The notes below the pieces were generated by a model. That model had not been told where the DNA came from. It was given only the letters and a program-made list of their open reading frames with translations, and ran no database searches. From contig NZ_OY764212.1 in NCBI RefSeq assembly GCF_963668165.1, positions 124,001 to 188,000 on the forward strand: a stretch of DNA of 64,000 bases, given 5' to 3'. Each line of letters opens with the position of its first letter. Position 1 is the stretch's first letter. The translations under genes were made by a program, and so were the position numbers. Shown here in pieces: positions 63,289 to 64,000 of this stretch. Origin of the DNA: Marispirochaeta sp. GTDB taxonomy: Bacteria; Spirochaetota; Spirochaetia; JC444; Marispirochaetaceae.

Positions 63289-64000
63289 ATGAAAAAGATA
63301 AAAGTTGCGGCCCTGCCCCGGCTGCTGATTGAAGAGGGGGCATTTAAAAAACTTCCCGGTATTATAGCTTCTTCCGGGTACGGCCGGGTTGGAATTATTC
63401 ATGGCAGAACGGTATGGAACCGCTGGGGAGACGACTTGTGCCGGGAGTTCAACACTCTGGATATTGATTTCCTCGATGCCGGTGTTTCCGGTGAACCTTC
63501 GCCGCGGGTTGTCGATGATATTGTAACTGCCTGGGCTGATGAAAAACCGGAACTGATCCTTGCTGTAGGCGGAGGCAGTGTCATGGACGCCGCCAAGGCT
63601 GCCGCCGCAATGCTCGCGGAATCCGGCTCCGGCGGAACAAAGAGCGTAAAAGAGTTTCTTGAAGGGGTAGGCAGCATGACTCCCTCCGGTACCACCCTGC
63701 CGCTTTACGCGGTTCCAACAACTGCGGGTACCGGATCAGAGGCTACCAAGAACGCGGTTTTAAGCGAGATCGGCGGTTTCAAAAAGTCCCTGCGTCACGA
63801 TAATTATGTACCGAAGCTGGCCCTGATCGACCCTCTCCTGGCAGTTGATGCCCCCCTGGGGATTACCGTTGCCGCAGGTTTGGACGCCATTACACAGCTT
63901 ATCGAGTCTTTTATCTCCACCGGAGCGGGCCCCTTTACCGATTCCCTGGCGGTCTCCGGTCTCGTGGCCGCCGGGCGGGCCCTGCCGGCACTGCTGCAGA
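63289..64000 (+). CDS. Iron-containing (Fe-ADH type) alcohol dehydrogenase, 3' end outside window
   Basis: The frame is open to the window end (237 codons seen). The N-terminal domain has GRVGIIHGR and AVGGGSVMDAAK for dinucleotide binding, then VPTTAGTGSEATKNAV, and LAVDAPLGITVAAGLDAITQLIESF with the metal-ligand Asp and His-equivalent region starting; the later His ligands lie beyond the edge. A promoter ends 7 bases before the ATG. It reduces or oxidises alcohols or lactaldehyde; the substrate is unknown. Confidence 0.88.
   Translation, partial: MKKIKVAALPRLLIEEGAFKKLPGIIASSGYGRVGIIHGRTVWNRWGDDLCREFNTLDIDFLDAGVSGEPSPRVVDDIVTAWADEKPELILAVGGGSVMDAAKAAAAMLAESGSGGTKSVKEFLEGVGSMTPSGTTLPLYAVPTTAGTGSEATKNAVLSEIGGFKKSLRHDNYVPKLALIDPLLAVDAPLGITVAAGLDAITQLIESFISTGAGPFTDSLAVSGLVAAGRALPALLQ

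Noticed and set aside
1-64000. CRISPR arrays, tRNA and rRNA genes
   Set aside because: No regularly spaced short repeats, no cloverleaf-like T-loop (GGTTCGAATCC) context and no conserved rRNA segments were seen in reading the window.

Overview
The window looks like the chromosome of a free-living, sugar-fermenting spirochaete (Spirochaetales). This is inferred from gene content and style: RhaSTPQ/Rbs-type sugar importers with spirochaete-like binding proteins, YesMN-type two-component control, a large hybrid kinase, EttA, CsoR-CopZ-CopA, a glycyl radical enzyme, many GTG/TTG starts and strong GGAGG ribosome sites. I could not confirm the genus. I saw no rRNA, tRNA or CRISPR array.

Region 1 (1-12755) is a complete L-rhamnose locus. 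A two-component system (minus strand) faces an operon for a RhaS-like binding protein, a duplicated-domain ATPase, two permeases, mutarotase (rhaM), isomerase (rhaA), a class II aldolase (rhaD role) and rhamnulokinase (rhaB). Sugar would enter by the ABC system and be converted to dihydroxyacetone phosphate and lactaldehyde. A SorE-like zinc dehydrogenase is cut by the left edge.

Region 2 (about 12799-28054) is a visibly A+T-richer island of about 15.3 kb. It lies between two nearly identical direct repeats of about 956 bp (11843-12798 and 28055-29010) made of the 3' part of rhaB plus the last codons of copA. The ancestral order was therefore probably rhaB followed convergently by copA. The island has broken IS110 and IS3 transposases and a broken YdeI/OmdA-like gene at its ends. 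Inside is a coherent catabolic cluster: a second sugar ABC importer, a ribulose-phosphate-epimerase-like TIM barrel with altered metal ligands, a Gfo/Idh/MocA oxidoreductase, a glycyl radical activase and a ROK kinase on the plus strand, a glycyl radical enzyme and a GMC oxidoreductase on the minus strand, and a DeoR regulator. This is the best candidate for an undescribed pathway.

Region 3 (28990-45272) returns to host-like DNA: csoR-copZ-copA with a CsoR-like operator; a chemoreceptor; a pair of enzyme homologues that lack key catalytic motifs (THEP1-like and SDR); a small membrane protein; a VTT-membrane/ATP-grasp fusion under a TetR regulator with matching palindromes; ettA; a URO-D-family gene behind a textbook sigma-54 promoter, with a PrpR-like sigma-54 activator next to it; and glucarate dehydratase. 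Two copies of a 143-146 bp inverted-repeat element (35187-35329 and 45314-45459) look like a MITE family.

Region 4 (45470-64000) holds a pseudoprotease-like lipoprotein pair; a TPP riboswitch with terminator upstream of a YkoF-like protein and ThiXYZ transporter; a ParA/MinD-like ATPase with an unknown C-terminal half; a binding lipoprotein overlapping a hybrid histidine kinase; metA with the acetyl-CoA-type residue; an ankyrin mini-protein; leucyl/arginyl-protein transferase; a LMW-phosphatase/fructosamine-kinase pair; a GPH sugar symporter; a transglutaminase-like exported protein; yhbY; dCMP deaminase; and an iron-type alcohol dehydrogenase cut by the right edge.
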